The position numbers and the translations under genes were made by a program. From the NCBI RefSeq assembly GCF_900105005.1, contig NZ_LT629748.1:868001-932000 (forward strand): a DNA stretch of 64,000 nucleotides, written 5' to 3'. The stretch comes from Halopseudomonas litoralis. GTDB taxonomy: Bacteria > Pseudomonadota > Gammaproteobacteria > Pseudomonadales > Pseudomonadaceae. The stretch's first letter is position 1. Each line of letters starts with the position of its first letter. Below, piece after piece: positions 48,932 to 58,323 of this stretch. The notes beneath the pieces were generated by a model, which ran no database searches, had not been told where the DNA came from, and saw only the letters and a list, made by a program, of their open reading frames with translations.

Positions 48932-49981
48932 TTACTTGCTCTGTGCTATTTCCCAGCCTGTATCTGCCAGCAGACTGGCGCGCTTGCCGACCTCGAGAGC
49001 ATCGGCGTTACTGGCATTGCCCTGCAGCGCTCGGTGATAGACACCCTGGACGATAGCTGCCAGGCGGAACAGCGAGAAGGCAAGGAAGAAGTTCCAGTTG
49101 GGGATTTCCGTGCGCCCGGTGAACTCGCAGTACCAGTCCAGCACCTGCTGTTCTTCCGGCACGTTGTAATCCTTGAGATTCAGCCCCTTCAGGCCGCGCA
49201 TCCCCTCGAAACCGGTGCTCTGGTGATAGGGCAGGCAGCAATAGGCCAGATCGGACAGCGGATGGCCCAGGGTGGCCAGCTCCCAGTCGAGAATGGCGAC
49301 CACTTCCGAACGTTCGGGGTGCAGTATCAGGTTGCCGATGCGGAAGTCACCATGGGCGATGGTGGTGAAGTCATCCTGCGGCGCGTTTGCCGGCAGCCAG
49401 GCCATGAGTGCATCCATGGACGGCATGTCTCCGGTGCGGCTGGCCTCGAACTGGCCGCTCCAGCGCTTGATCTGGCGCTGCACGTAACCTTCGTGCTTGC
49501 CGTAGTTGTCCAGCCCGACCGCCTTCCAGTCGACCTTGTGCAGCTTGGCCATGGTCTCGATCATCGAGCGATGGATCGGCATGCGCTGCTCGCTGTTTAC
49601 CTGCTCCAGTAACGGGTGGGAATGCACCCGACCTGCCACGTGATCCATGATATAGAACGGCGTGCCGATCACCTCGGGATCTTCACACAACAGGTGCGCG
49701 GTAGGCACCGGCACGTCGGTGTCGCCCAACGCGCTGATGACCTGATATTCGCGTTCGACCATGTGCGCCGAGGGCAGCAGCTTGCCTGGCGGCTTCTTGC
49801 GCAGAACATAGCGTTTCTCGCCAATGCTCAGCAGGAAGGTCGGGTTGGACTGTCCACCCTGAAACTGTTGAATAGCCATGCCGTGCTCAACGCCCGGTAT
49901 GCGTCCTTTCAGGTAGGCAGCCAGTTTCGCTTCATCGAAACGGTGGGCTGACAGTACATCAATCAGGGTGGCTTCGCTCAT
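48932..49981 (-). CDS. APH-family phosphotransferase (ACAD10/11 kinase-domain, LvaA type)
   Basis: The 349-residue kinase-like protein has QFQGGQSNPTFLLSIGEKRYVLRKKPPG (P-loop-like and Lys, residues split near 40-66), the catalytic loop TIAHGDFRIGNLILH and the metal motif AILDWELATLGHPLSDLAY. These are hallmarks of the aminoglycoside-phosphotransferase-like kinases fused to acyl-CoA dehydrogenase in ACAD10/ACAD11 and separate as LvaA in the P. putida levulinate pathway. That family phosphorylates 4-hydroxyacyl-CoA. The SDR and ACAD genes follow on the same strand side, supporting that role. Confidence 0.82.
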   Translation of the reverse strand: MSEATLIDVLSAHRFDEAKLAAYLKGRIPGVEHGMAIQQFQGGQSNPTFLLSIGEKRYVLRKKPPGKLLPSAHMVEREYQVISALGDTDVPVPTAHLLCEDPEVIGTPFYIMDHVAGRVHSHPLLEQVNSEQRMPIHRSMIETMAKLHKVDWKAVGLDNYGKHEGYVQRQIKRWSGQFEASRTGDMPSMDALMAWLPANAPQDDFTTIAHGDFRIGNLILHPERSEVVAILDWELATLGHPLSDLAYCCLPYHQSTGFEGMRGLKGLNLKDYNVPEEQQVLDWYCEFTGRTEIPNWNFFLAFSLFRLAAIVQGVYHRALQGNASNADALEVGKRASLLADTGWEIAQSK

Positions 49982-50085
49982 GTAGAAGATCCCGTGTGTC
50001 TGGTTTTATGGTTGTGATTGAACTGCCAAAGCCTGCCACCGCGAGAGAGAATATGCCAGCGGGGCAGGTATCGACCGAGAGCAAC

Positions 50086-50850
50086 TCAGGTAATGGTATC
50101 GCCGCCATCGGCAACAATGGTCTGGCCGGTAACATAGGCGCCTGCGGAGGACCCCAGAAACAGCGCCACACCGGCGATATCCACCGGATCACCGACACGA
50201 CGCAGCGGCAGCGCTTGCTCAACGCGCGTCAGGCGGTCCGGGTCATCCAGCAAGGCCTGGGCAAAATCGGTACGGATCAGGCCTGGGGCAATGGAGTTGA
50301 CGCGGATATTCTGCGGGCCATATTCCAGCGCCAGGTTGCGGGCCAGCCCGGCTTCAGCTGCTTTGGACATGCCGTAGACACCGATGTTGGCGCTGGCGCG
50401 CAGTCCGGCGATGCTCGACAGCAGCACGATGGAGCCGCCGCCCAGGCGGGTCATTTGCGGGATAACCATGTTGCACAGCCAGAAGGTGCCCTTGACGTTG
50501 GTTGCCATGATCTTGTCGAAGGCTTCATCGCTGACGTCGGCAGTCGGGCCGTATACCGGGTTGGTGGCGGCGTTGCAGACCAGGATGTCGATCTTGCCCC
50601 AGGTGTTGATGGTGGTATCGACGAGATTCTGCAGCTGTGCCTTGTCACCGACGTGGCAGGGGACCGCCAGTGCCTCGAAACCCTGAGCCTGCAGTTCACC
50701 AGCAACCTTCTCGCAAGCATCGGCCTTGCGGCTGGAGATGACGACGCGGGCGCCGGCTTTGGCATACTCTTCGGCAATGGATTTGCCGATACCTTTGGTG
50801 GAACCGGTAATGACGGCGACTTTGCCGGTCAGATCAAACAGCGTGCTCAT
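50086..50850 (-). CDS. SDR-family oxidoreductase (3-oxoacyl/hydroxyacyl type)
   Basis: The 254-residue classical SDR has TGSTKGIGKSIAEEYAKAG (NADP-type motif), ISSRKADACEKV with Arg-Lys favouring NADPH, CNAATNP, Ser in LLSSIAG, the catalytic YGMSKAA and the PG.I.T segment GLIRTDF. The C-terminus AYVTGQTIVADGG is typical of FabG-like members. It probably acts on a hydroxyacyl intermediate of the surrounding acyl-CoA pathway. It lies between the phosphotransferase gene (104-bp gap) and the second acyl-CoA dehydrogenase gene. Confidence 0.87.
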   Translation of the reverse strand: MSTLFDLTGKVAVITGSTKGIGKSIAEEYAKAGARVVISSRKADACEKVAGELQAQGFEALAVPCHVGDKAQLQNLVDTTINTWGKIDILVCNAATNPVYGPTADVSDEAFDKIMATNVKGTFWLCNMVIPQMTRLGGGSIVLLSSIAGLRASANIGVYGMSKAAEAGLARNLALEYGPQNIRVNSIAPGLIRTDFAQALLDDPDRLTRVEQALPLRRVGDPVDIAGVALFLGSSAGAYVTGQTIVADGGDTIT

Positions 50851-51012
50851 AGGCGCTCCTGTTCAGAAGTAAGTTAGATAGATTCGGGACGACCTGCATT
50901 GGCTGGCCTGGCGGCCAGCGTCGAGGCGAGACGCCCCTCCCACAAGAGGCAGCGTCAGTTCCTATAAATATCGCCGACACATGCTTGATGTGGAAAGGGC
51001 TTGCCGTGCGGG

Positions 51013-52209
51013 TTACAGGTACTGGCCCATTTCCAGCTTGGCGATGGTGTTCAGGTGCACCTCATCCGGGCCATCGGCCAGGCGCAAGGTACGCGCTTTG
51101 GCATAAGCAGAGGCGAGGAAGGAGTCCTGGCATACGCCTTTGGCGCCATGGACCTGGATGGCACGATCAATTACGTTGCACAGCATGGTCGGTGCCACTG
51201 CCTTGATCATGGCGATCTGCTGACGGGCGACCTTGTTGCCGTACTTGTCCATGCTGCGCGCGGCGTGCAGAGTCAGCAGGCGGGCCTGGTCGATCTCACA
51301 GCGGGATTTGGCAATCATTTCCGGAACACTGCCCAGACGGTACATCGGCTTGCCAAAGGCAACTCGGTCGGCTGCGCGACGGCACATGGCTTCCAGGGCG
51401 CGTTCGGCCTGACCGATGGCGCGCATGCAGTGGTGGATACGGCCTGGCCCGAGGCGGCCCTGGGCGATCTCGAATCCACGACCCTCACCCAACAGAATAT
51501 TGGATACCGGCACGCGTACGTTTTCGTAGCGAATCTCAGCGTGGCCATGCGGAGCGTGATCGTAACCAAATACATGCAGGTCGCGGACGATGGTCACGCC
51601 AGGAGCATCCAGTGGCACCAGAATCATGCTTTGCTGCAGATGTTTGGCTGCGTTGGGATCAGTCTTGCCCATGACGATGGCGATCTTGCAATGCTCGTTC
51701 ATGGCGCCGGAGGACCACCATTTGGTGCCATTGATGACGTACTCATCGCCATCGCGACGGATTTCACATTCGATATTGGTGGCATCGGAAGAAGCTACAT
51801 CGGGTTCGGTCATGGAGAAGCAGGAGCGGATCTCACCGGCCAGCAGCGGCTTCAGCCACTTCTCTTTCTGCTCCTCGTTACCGTAGCGCTCGATGGTTTC
51901 CATGTTGCCGGTGTCCGGCGCGTTGCAGTTGAACACCTCGCCGGCGAAGGAGACGCGGCCCATGATTTCACATAGATGGGCATACTCTTCATTGCTCAGG
52001 CCCGCACCGCGTTCACTGTGCGGCAGGAACAGGTTCCACAGCCCCTGGCTTTTGGCTTTTTGCTTCAACTCTTCCAGAATGGCCGGGTGAGACCATTTGT
52101 TCTGCTTCACTTGCTCATAAAACAACGCCTCGTTTGGATAGATGTGCTCGTCCATGAAGGCTTCGAGTTGTTGTTTCAGTTCCTGAATTCGGGGGCTAAG
52201 ATCGAACAT
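51013..52209 (-). CDS. Acyl-CoA dehydrogenase (ACAD11-like), copy 2
   Basis: The 398-residue enzyme closely parallels the one at 40491-41738: [56 protein letters not shown] and the [13 protein letters not shown] end are matched block by block. It has the ACAD10/11 dehydrogenase domain without the kinase. Together with the kinase at 48932 and the SDR it forms a split version of an ACAD11-like set. It is transcribed on the minus strand, divergent from the exported methyltransferase-like gene. Confidence 0.9.
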   Translation of the reverse strand: MFDLSPRIQELKQQLEAFMDEHIYPNEALFYEQVKQNKWSHPAILEELKQKAKSQGLWNLFLPHSERGAGLSNEEYAHLCEIMGRVSFAGEVFNCNAPDTGNMETIERYGNEEQKEKWLKPLLAGEIRSCFSMTEPDVASSDATNIECEIRRDGDEYVINGTKWWSSGAMNEHCKIAIVMGKTDPNAAKHLQQSMILVPLDAPGVTIVRDLHVFGYDHAPHGHAEIRYENVRVPVSNILLGEGRGFEIAQGRLGPGRIHHCMRAIGQAERALEAMCRRAADRVAFGKPMYRLGSVPEMIAKSRCEIDQARLLTLHAARSMDKYGNKVARQQIAMIKAVAPTMLCNVIDRAIQVHGAKGVCQDSFLASAYAKARTLRLADGPDEVHLNTIAKLEMGQYL

Positions 52210-52377
52210 AATGGATCCTTGGGCAGTCGGAGTAAGATTGAACCACGGGGAGGTGGTTAGTTGAGGCCGACCTTATAGAGGGACTGACGGCTGGAAAAGC
52301 ATGTCCCATCGCTGGAATGGAGGTGCATAAGCAAGTCTGATGGGCCATCAAGAGCGCCATCGAGCAAACCAACGACC

Positions 52378-53232
52378 ATGGAGTTGAAGATGTTGAAGAA
52401 TATGATTGGCGGCGCCTTGCTGCTGGTAGCAGGGCTGGTTCATGCGCAGCCAACAGCAATGCCGCCCCGGTTGGAGCCGCAACAGCAGGAAATGATCAGA
52501 GAAGCAGTCGGCAGCCATGTAAGAACGATTTCCAATGTCATGCGCGATGCGGGTCGCAACCCTGCCCAGACGCTGGGCTTCTTTGCTGTCGAGCCGCAAC
52601 ACACTGTGATCGAGATATGGCCCGGAGAGGGATGGTATACAGAAATTCTGGCGCCGTTGCTGCGCGAGGAAGGCAAGCTCATAGCTGCGCATTTCGATCC
52701 TGAGAGTCAGGTTGATTACTTTCGCAACTCACTGGAAAAGTACCAGGACAAGCTGGCAGACTCCCCCGAAGTCTATGATCAGGTCGAGTTGAGTGTGCTC
52801 AATTATGATCCCGACCTGCCTATAGCGCCGCCGGGTTCGGCAGACCGGGTACTCACTTTTCGCAACGTGCATAACTGGCTGAGTCAGGGTAGGGAAGAGG
52901 CCGAGCTGGTTTTCGCCAAGATGCATGCCGTGCTCAAGCCGGGCGGCCTGCTGGGGTTGGTCGAGCATCGCGCACGCATAGGCACCGATCTGGAGACCAT
53001 GGTCAGCTCAGGTTATGTAACCGAGGAGCTGATAGTTGAGTTGGCGGAGCAGGCGGGATTCGAATTGCTGTCACGCAGCCCGGTCAACCAGAATTCCCAG
53101 GACTCTACTGATCATCCTGAAGGGGTCTGGACGCTGCCGCCCACCTTGCGCCTCGGCGACGAAAATCGCGCCCAGTATCTGGCTGTTGGCGAAAGTGACC
53201 GGATGACTCTGTTATTCATCAAGCCTGAGTGA
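52378..53232 (+). CDS. Exported class I SAM-dependent methyltransferase-like protein
   Basis: The 284-residue protein begins with a signal peptide (MELKMLKNMIGGALLLVAGLVHAQ in short blocks, cleavage likely after AHA-like VHA). The mature part has a Rossmann methyltransferase core: TVIEIWPGEGWYTEILAPLL (motif I), AHFDPES, and later LKPGGLLGLVEHRAR. Periplasmic proteins of this family are widespread in proteobacteria, yet SAM in the periplasm is not established, so the activity is unclear. Start at ATG 52378 or 52390. Confidence 0.75.
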   Translation: MELKMLKNMIGGALLLVAGLVHAQPTAMPPRLEPQQQEMIREAVGSHVRTISNVMRDAGRNPAQTLGFFAVEPQHTVIEIWPGEGWYTEILAPLLREEGKLIAAHFDPESQVDYFRNSLEKYQDKLADSPEVYDQVELSVLNYDPDLPIAPPGSADRVLTFRNVHNWLSQGREEAELVFAKMHAVLKPGGLLGLVEHRARIGTDLETMVSSGYVTEELIVELAEQAGFELLSRSPVNQNSQDSTDHPEGVWTLPPTLRLGDENRAQYLAVGESDRMTLLFIKPE

Positions 53233-53307
53233 TCCGCGATATTGATGCGCAACAGGTCTGGGCAGAAAACCTTGCGGCCAAGGCTGCTTCTATAATTTTT
53301 GCTCAGA

Positions 53308-54345
53308 TCACCGGTCTTTCGATAGCTCAGCGACCTGTTGCCGAAAACGGGTTGGGCTCATATTGGTCCAGCGGCGAAAGGCGCGGGTAAAGCTGCTCGG
53401 ATCGAGAAAACCCAGCTCATAGGCAATGCTGGTCAGTGACAGCTGGCCTTCACCGATCATGCGCATCGCCGTCTCCCGGCGCACCTCGTCCACCAGCTGC
53501 TCGTATGAAGTGTCTTCCTGGCTCAGCTTGCGCCGTAGATGACGTGGGCTGATGTTCATCGGGCAGGCAATGCGCTCAACCGAGATGTCGCCAGAACCCA
53601 ATAGCAGCTGGACCCGGCGCTTGACCTGCTCAACCAGGTCATGGGAGGGCAGACTGGCGATCATATCCTGGAATGTTTCCGTCAGGCGGGTGGCGATGAA
53701 GGTATCAGCCGTAGCCAGCGGCTTATCCAGTAGCGCCTGGGACAGGACCACTTGGTATTGCTCCCCGAAATCAACTTCGCCGCCTCCCAGCAAGCGACGG
53801 CATACCCCCGTTTCCTTCACCGGTCGACGAAAAACAACACGTTTGATCAGTCCGCTGTTGGCGTGATGCAACTGCCCCAACAAGCGGAAAATATAGCCGA
53901 GAACAGCTTCGAGCTGCTGTGGGTGCGGATTCCCTATGGGAACAAGAATCAGCGACGGGTCGCTGACTTCCCTGTCCAGCTCCAGCCGGACCTGTGTACT
54001 TATGACAGGCAAGAAGCGGCTCAGGTGGCCGATAGCAGTAGCAACCGTGCTGCACGCACTGGCCGATAGGCCGAGCATACTGATAACGGTCGGTGTGAAA
54101 AGACGGTGTAGACGCAAGCCAAACAGGTCATCGTCGGCGAGCCGACTGGCTTCGGTCCAGATCAGGTTGCAATTGGCTTGTTCAATAAAGGGAGGGGCGG
54201 GCCGGTTATTGCTCGTCAGGTTATACGCAAGGCTGGATTGTGCCAGTGCTACGCCATAATGCTCCAATGCTCGATCGATACTGGATACCCAGTAACCATG
54301 CTCGCGAACCCTGGCTTGCGACTGCTCTATCAGGCTTTCCTGCAT
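53308..54345 (-). CDS. AraC-family transcriptional regulator
   Basis: The 345-residue protein has an N-terminal 'arabinose-binding-like' domain of the OruR/ArgR2 group (about 20-200) and a C-terminal double helix-turn-helix: VERIACPMNISPRHLRRKL and SLTSIAYELGFLDPSSFTRAFRRW. The C-terminal end SPTRFRQQVAEL is typical. It is divergent from the DUF1302 gene (494-bp gap), so control of that pair is likely. The effector is unknown. Confidence 0.88.
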   Translation of the reverse strand: MQESLIEQSQARVREHGYWVSSIDRALEHYGVALAQSSLAYNLTSNNRPAPPFIEQANCNLIWTEASRLADDDLFGLRLHRLFTPTVISMLGLSASACSTVATAIGHLSRFLPVISTQVRLELDREVSDPSLILVPIGNPHPQQLEAVLGYIFRLLGQLHHANSGLIKRVVFRRPVKETGVCRRLLGGGEVDFGEQYQVVLSQALLDKPLATADTFIATRLTETFQDMIASLPSHDLVEQVKRRVQLLLGSGDISVERIACPMNISPRHLRRKLSQEDTSYEQLVDEVRRETAMRMIGEGQLSLTSIAYELGFLDPSSFTRAFRRWTNMSPTRFRQQVAELSKDR

Positions 54346-54839
54346 ACTGCTCCCTCTGAAGCAACGAGGTGTGACATATCTTTATTGTGTCTCACCTATG
54401 CTAGGCTATAATGCTCCCGGTAAACAGTCAGACCATTGAAACGCTATTTCGCATGGCGAAAATGATGGCGTTCGCTAGCACAGAGGCTGATTACATCCGA
54501 TCACCCGTTCAGGTGGCGCATAAGCATTCGGTCTGGACGCATTGATATTTCCATATCTGCCGGCGACACATTGATTGCCCGCCTGCTGATATCCCTGTCC
54601 AGAGCCCTCTTTCTATCAAACATTTGTTTGAAATGCAATTTGATGCAGCCTTGTGACGGCTGAGGGTCAAGTTAATTTCAAATGACTGATGAGTCAGATT
54701 TGTTTGATGAATGGCCGGTTAAGACAATTGATTTGGCCATTTGGGGCAGGTCATTATGATGGCGCTCGTGACAGACTCGGCAATGTCCTGAACGTGTCTC
54801 TTGATACACAGGTTCATGTCACCTAAACGGAGCAGCACA
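54346..54839. promoter_or_regulatory. Long divergent control region between the AraC gene and the DUF1302 gene
   Basis: No gene is seen in this 494-bp stretch. On the plus strand ttgtgt (54385-54390) and tataat (54407-54412) are 16 bp apart and form a sigma-70-like promoter about 430 bp before the DUF1302 start. The decamer atttgtttga occurs twice, at 54622-54631 and 54698-54707, 76 bp apart, and could be AraC half-sites. All of this is inference from pattern. Confidence 0.4.
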
Positions 54840-56669
54840 ATGACAAAAAAAATGCATGCATGGTCGCTCGCGGCCCTGCCCCTGGCCATCGGATTGGCTA
54901 GTTTCTCAGGTTCTGCAAACGCAGTCAGTTTCAACATCGGGGAGATTGACGCGCAGCTGGATTCGCAAATGTCGATCGGTGCGAGTATGTCGACTGCTGG
55001 GCGGGATAAGCGCCTGTACTTTCTGCGCAGTGAAGGCGGTGAGGCTGCAGCCCGTACTTCCGATGATGGTCGCCTGAACTACGATAAAGGCGATGTGTTT
55101 TCCAAGATATTCAAAGGCTCCCATGACCTCGAGCTGCGCTATGGCGATTCGGGTGCCTTTATTCGTGGCAACTACTGGTACGACTTTGAAACCAAGGACG
55201 GCCACCAGGAGTTCTATGATATCAGCGACTCCGGCCGCCATCCGCTGCAGAAAGGCTCTGGCATTCAATTGCTCGATGCCTTCGTTTATCACAACTACGC
55301 TATCGGCAATAATCCCGGTAACGTTCGTCTGGGTCGCCAGGTCGTCAGCTGGGGTGAGGGTGTCTTTATTCAGAACGGCATCAACGCTATCAACCCGATT
55401 GATGCTTCTGCTTTCCGCCGTCCCGGTGCTGAACTGAAAGAAGGGCTGCAGCCGGTTGAAATGTTGTATATCTCTCAGGGTCTGACTGAGAACCTGAGCA
55501 TGGAGGCGTTTTATCAGCTGAAGTGGCACGGTACTGTAGCGGATAACTGCGGGACTTTCTTCTCAACTACTGATGTAGCGGCACGTGGGTGTAATGATCG
55601 CCTGGTGTGGTTCGGTGCTGATCTGCCACATGGCGATCAGCAACTTGGTCCGGTGGGTAACCCATTCGGTGCGGAATCTTACATTGTGCGAGCCCGCAAA
55701 GATAAAGAGGCAAGCGACAGTGGTCAATTCGGTGTCGCTTTCCGTTGGTTTGTGCCTGAGCTGAATAACACTGAGTTCGGCTTTTACGCGATGAATTACC
55801 ATAGCCGAAACCCTCTTTATTCAAACGTCAAAGGCGGTCTTGCAGCCTATGGTCAGGATGTTGTGCCTGGTATTGACGGGGAGCAGAGCGGGGCCGGTGG
55901 TTACTTCTTCGAGCACCCGGAAGATATACGCTTGTACGGTGTCAGCTTTGGTACTGATGTGGCGGGTATGTCCGTCGCAGGTGAAATCAGTTATCGACCA
56001 AATATGCCGCTTCAGGTAAATACAAGTGACATGAGCCGCACGGCTCTGCCAAACGTGGGGCCAATCAAGGGTGATGGTAATTTTGACAACACCTATCAAG
56101 GCTACGATGGCGCAGTGTCCGGTGATTACCTCCGTGGTTATCAGCGTAAGGAATTTTGGCAGGCATCCATGAGTGCTGTGCACTTCATCGATCGTGTCAT
56201 GGGTGCTAGCCGCTTGGCGATCATTGGTGAGGTGGGTGCTAACTATATCAGCGGTATTGGTAGCGGCAACGGCGATACCAAGTTCGGTCGTGACTCGCTG
56301 TTTGGCCAAAGCCCTGATGCAAACGGCAATTGCTCATCGAACTCAGCGGACAACCCGCATGGTGGCAGCTGGTGCGAAAACGACGGTTTCTTCACCGACT
56401 TCTCCTGGGGTTACCGTCTGCGTGCGTCCCTGGACTACAGCAACGTGATTGCTGGTATCAACCTGAGCCCGAATATCGCATGGTCGCACGACGTTGAGGG
56501 CTACAGCCCCAACTTCAGCGAAAACGCCAAGTCCGTGAGCCTCGGTCTGAATGCCGACTACGCGAACAAGTACAACGCCAGCATCAGCTACACCAACTTC
56601 TTTGATGGCAAGTACAACACGCTGGTCGACCGCGACTTTGCCGCTGTCAGTGTCGGCGTAAGTTTCTAA
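54840..56669 (+). CDS. DUF1302 outer-membrane beta-barrel protein
   Basis: The protein has 609 residues from ATG 54840, behind GGAG. A signal peptide (cleavage after SANA) is followed by VSFNIGEIDAQLDSQMSIGAS, then a long barrel with the conserved GNVRLGRQVVSWGEGVF and NAINPIDASAFRRPG blocks. It ends in aromatic-rich strands with the terminal VSVGVSF typical of outer-membrane barrels. DUF1302 proteins co-occur with DUF1329 near hydrophobic-compound catabolism genes. Its partner is encoded 22 bp downstream. Confidence 0.88.
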   Translation: MTKKMHAWSLAALPLAIGLASFSGSANAVSFNIGEIDAQLDSQMSIGASMSTAGRDKRLYFLRSEGGEAAARTSDDGRLNYDKGDVFSKIFKGSHDLELRYGDSGAFIRGNYWYDFETKDGHQEFYDISDSGRHPLQKGSGIQLLDAFVYHNYAIGNNPGNVRLGRQVVSWGEGVFIQNGINAINPIDASAFRRPGAELKEGLQPVEMLYISQGLTENLSMEAFYQLKWHGTVADNCGTFFSTTDVAARGCNDRLVWFGADLPHGDQQLGPVGNPFGAESYIVRARKDKEASDSGQFGVAFRWFVPELNNTEFGFYAMNYHSRNPLYSNVKGGLAAYGQDVVPGIDGEQSGAGGYFFEHPEDIRLYGVSFGTDVAGMSVAGEISYRPNMPLQVNTSDMSRTALPNVGPIKGDGNFDNTYQGYDGAVSGDYLRGYQRKEFWQASMSAVHFIDRVMGASRLAIIGEVGANYISGIGSGNGDTKFGRDSLFGQSPDANGNCSSNSADNPHGGSWCENDGFFTDFSWGYRLRASLDYSNVIAGINLSPNIAWSHDVEGYSPNFSENAKSVSLGLNADYANKYNASISYTNFFDGKYNTLVDRDFAAVSVGVSF

Positions 56670-56691
56670 GCAGGTTTTGGAGAAAAATAAT

Positions 56692-58062
56692 ATGCGTATG
56701 CAAAAAACAGTAATCGGTGCATGTGGTCTGGCCTTGAGCATGATCGCCACCGGTGTGATGGCGCAGAGCCTGACCCAGGCCGAAATTGATCAGCTGGGCA
56801 CCACGCTGACTCCGGTCGGCGCGGAAAAAGCCGGTAATGCTGCTGGTACCATTCCGGAGTGGACTGGTGGTCTTGCGGTAGATGCCGGCAAGCAGATCGA
56901 GCGCGGTTTCTGGGAAAACCCCTATGAAAACGAGCAGCCCGAGTTTGTCATTACTGCTCAGAACTATCAGGAGCATAAAGAGAACCTGACTCCCGGCCAG
57001 GTTGCCCTGTTCGAGCGCTACCCAGAAACTTACCGGATGCCGGTATATAAGTCGCACCGCAGCGTAAGCCTGCCACAGTCAGTGTATGACCAGATCAAAG
57101 ACACTGCGGGTAAGGCCTCGCTGGTCAATGGTGGTGACGGTATCGACAACTTCACCCACGGCAGCTTCGCTTTCCCGATTCCGAAAGTGGGCGGTGAAGT
57201 GGTCTGGAACCACCTGACTCGCTATCGCAAGAACATCCATCGTACCTATGTGCAGGCCATGCCGCAGACCAATGGTTCCTACACCTTGATCAAGTTCGAG
57301 GAAGATGTGGCCTATCCGCAGTTCATGCCTGATGTGGATCTGGAAAAGGCTGCCAACACCCTGGTCTATTTCAAGCAGCGTGTGAATGCGCCTTCGCGTC
57401 TGGCGGGTAACGTACTCCTGGTACACGACACCCTGGACCAAGTGAAGGAGCCACGCATGGCGTGGGTGTACAATGCCGGTCAGCGTCGCGTCCGTCGTGC
57501 TCCGCAGGTTGCCTACGATGGTCCGGGTACCGCTTCTGACGGTATGCGTACCACTGACAACTTCTCCATGTTCAGTGGCGCGCCGGATCGTTATAACTGG
57601 AAGCTGGTTGGCAAGAAGGAAATCTACGTTCCGTACAACAGCTACAAGCTGTCCGACCCCGAGCTGAAGTACAGTGACATTCTGCAGGCTGGTCACATCA
57701 ACCCGGAACACACGCGTTTTGAATTGCACCGCGTATGGGAAGTGCAGGGCAACGTAAAGGACGGTCAACGTCACATTTACGCCCAGCGTAACTTCTTCTT
57801 CGATGAAGATTCCTGGATGCTGAACCTGGCGGACCACTACGATGGTCGCGGCACGCTCTGGCGCGTAGCGGAAGGCCACCTGGCTCACGCCTACAGCGAG
57901 CAGCTGCCTGGCTACAGCACCGAGACCCTGTACGACCTGCTGGCAGGCCGTTACATTGCTCTGGGGATGTACAACGAAGAGGCTTCCGCACCCACGTACG
58001 GTATGACACCTTCGTATAACGAATTCACTCCGGCGGCTCTGCGCTCCTCGGGTGTTCGTTAA
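56692..58062 (+). CDS. DUF1329 periplasmic protein (LolA/LolB-like fold predicted)
   Basis: The protein has 456 residues from ATG 56692, 8 bp after a GGAGA. A signal peptide ends at VMAQ (about 25). Conserved DUF1329 blocks include LTPVGAEKAGNAAGTIPEW, FPIPKVGGEVVWNHLTRYR, RRAPQVAYDGPGTASDG and EDSWMLNLADHYDGRGTLWR. The family is thought to handle lipids or hydrophobic cargo between the periplasm and the outer membrane together with DUF1302. It is followed by a strong terminator. Confidence 0.88.
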   Translation: MRMQKTVIGACGLALSMIATGVMAQSLTQAEIDQLGTTLTPVGAEKAGNAAGTIPEWTGGLAVDAGKQIERGFWENPYENEQPEFVITAQNYQEHKENLTPGQVALFERYPETYRMPVYKSHRSVSLPQSVYDQIKDTAGKASLVNGGDGIDNFTHGSFAFPIPKVGGEVVWNHLTRYRKNIHRTYVQAMPQTNGSYTLIKFEEDVAYPQFMPDVDLEKAANTLVYFKQRVNAPSRLAGNVLLVHDTLDQVKEPRMAWVYNAGQRRVRRAPQVAYDGPGTASDGMRTTDNFSMFSGAPDRYNWKLVGKKEIYVPYNSYKLSDPELKYSDILQAGHINPEHTRFELHRVWEVQGNVKDGQRHIYAQRNFFFDEDSWMLNLADHYDGRGTLWRVAEGHLAHAYSEQLPGYSTETLYDLLAGRYIALGMYNEEASAPTYGMTPSYNEFTPAALRSSGVR

Positions 58063-58084
58063 CAGCTGATCACTTTGGTGATTG

Positions 58085-58118
58085 AAAAGGGAGCCTTCGG
58101 GCTCCCTTTTTCTTTTTG
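58085..58118 (+). terminator. Strong intrinsic terminator of the DUF1302-DUF1329 operon
   Basis: An 11-bp perfect stem aaaagggagcc (58085-58095) / ggctccctttt (58100-58110) with a ttcg loop is followed by a T-rich tract. It lies 23 bp after the DUF1329 stop codon. Confidence 0.92.
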
Positions 58119-58323
58119 GAGCGACCGACAAGTGATCAAGGAGCAGGGAAAAAAGAGCGCTGCCAAGTCTATGAGCTTCAGATCGAAATCGAACCAAACT
58201 TTTCTCGAAGGGGCGCTGTCCAAAATCACAACGGGGCAGGCTTTGGGAAAGTAGAAGCCTTCTCGTTAAACCAGGACTGCGGAACGCTGCGGTTCAACTC
58301 TTAATTCAACAAGAGGTAACCTC

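Noticed and set aside
54719..54937. Minus-strand 72-codon frame in the DUF1302 upstream region
   Set aside because: It runs into the DUF1302 signal peptide on the other strand and has no ribosome-binding site or domain.
58116..58304. Plus-strand 62-codon frame between the terminator and the small peptide
   Set aside because: It starts inside the terminator T-tract, has no ribosome-binding site and no recognisable motif.
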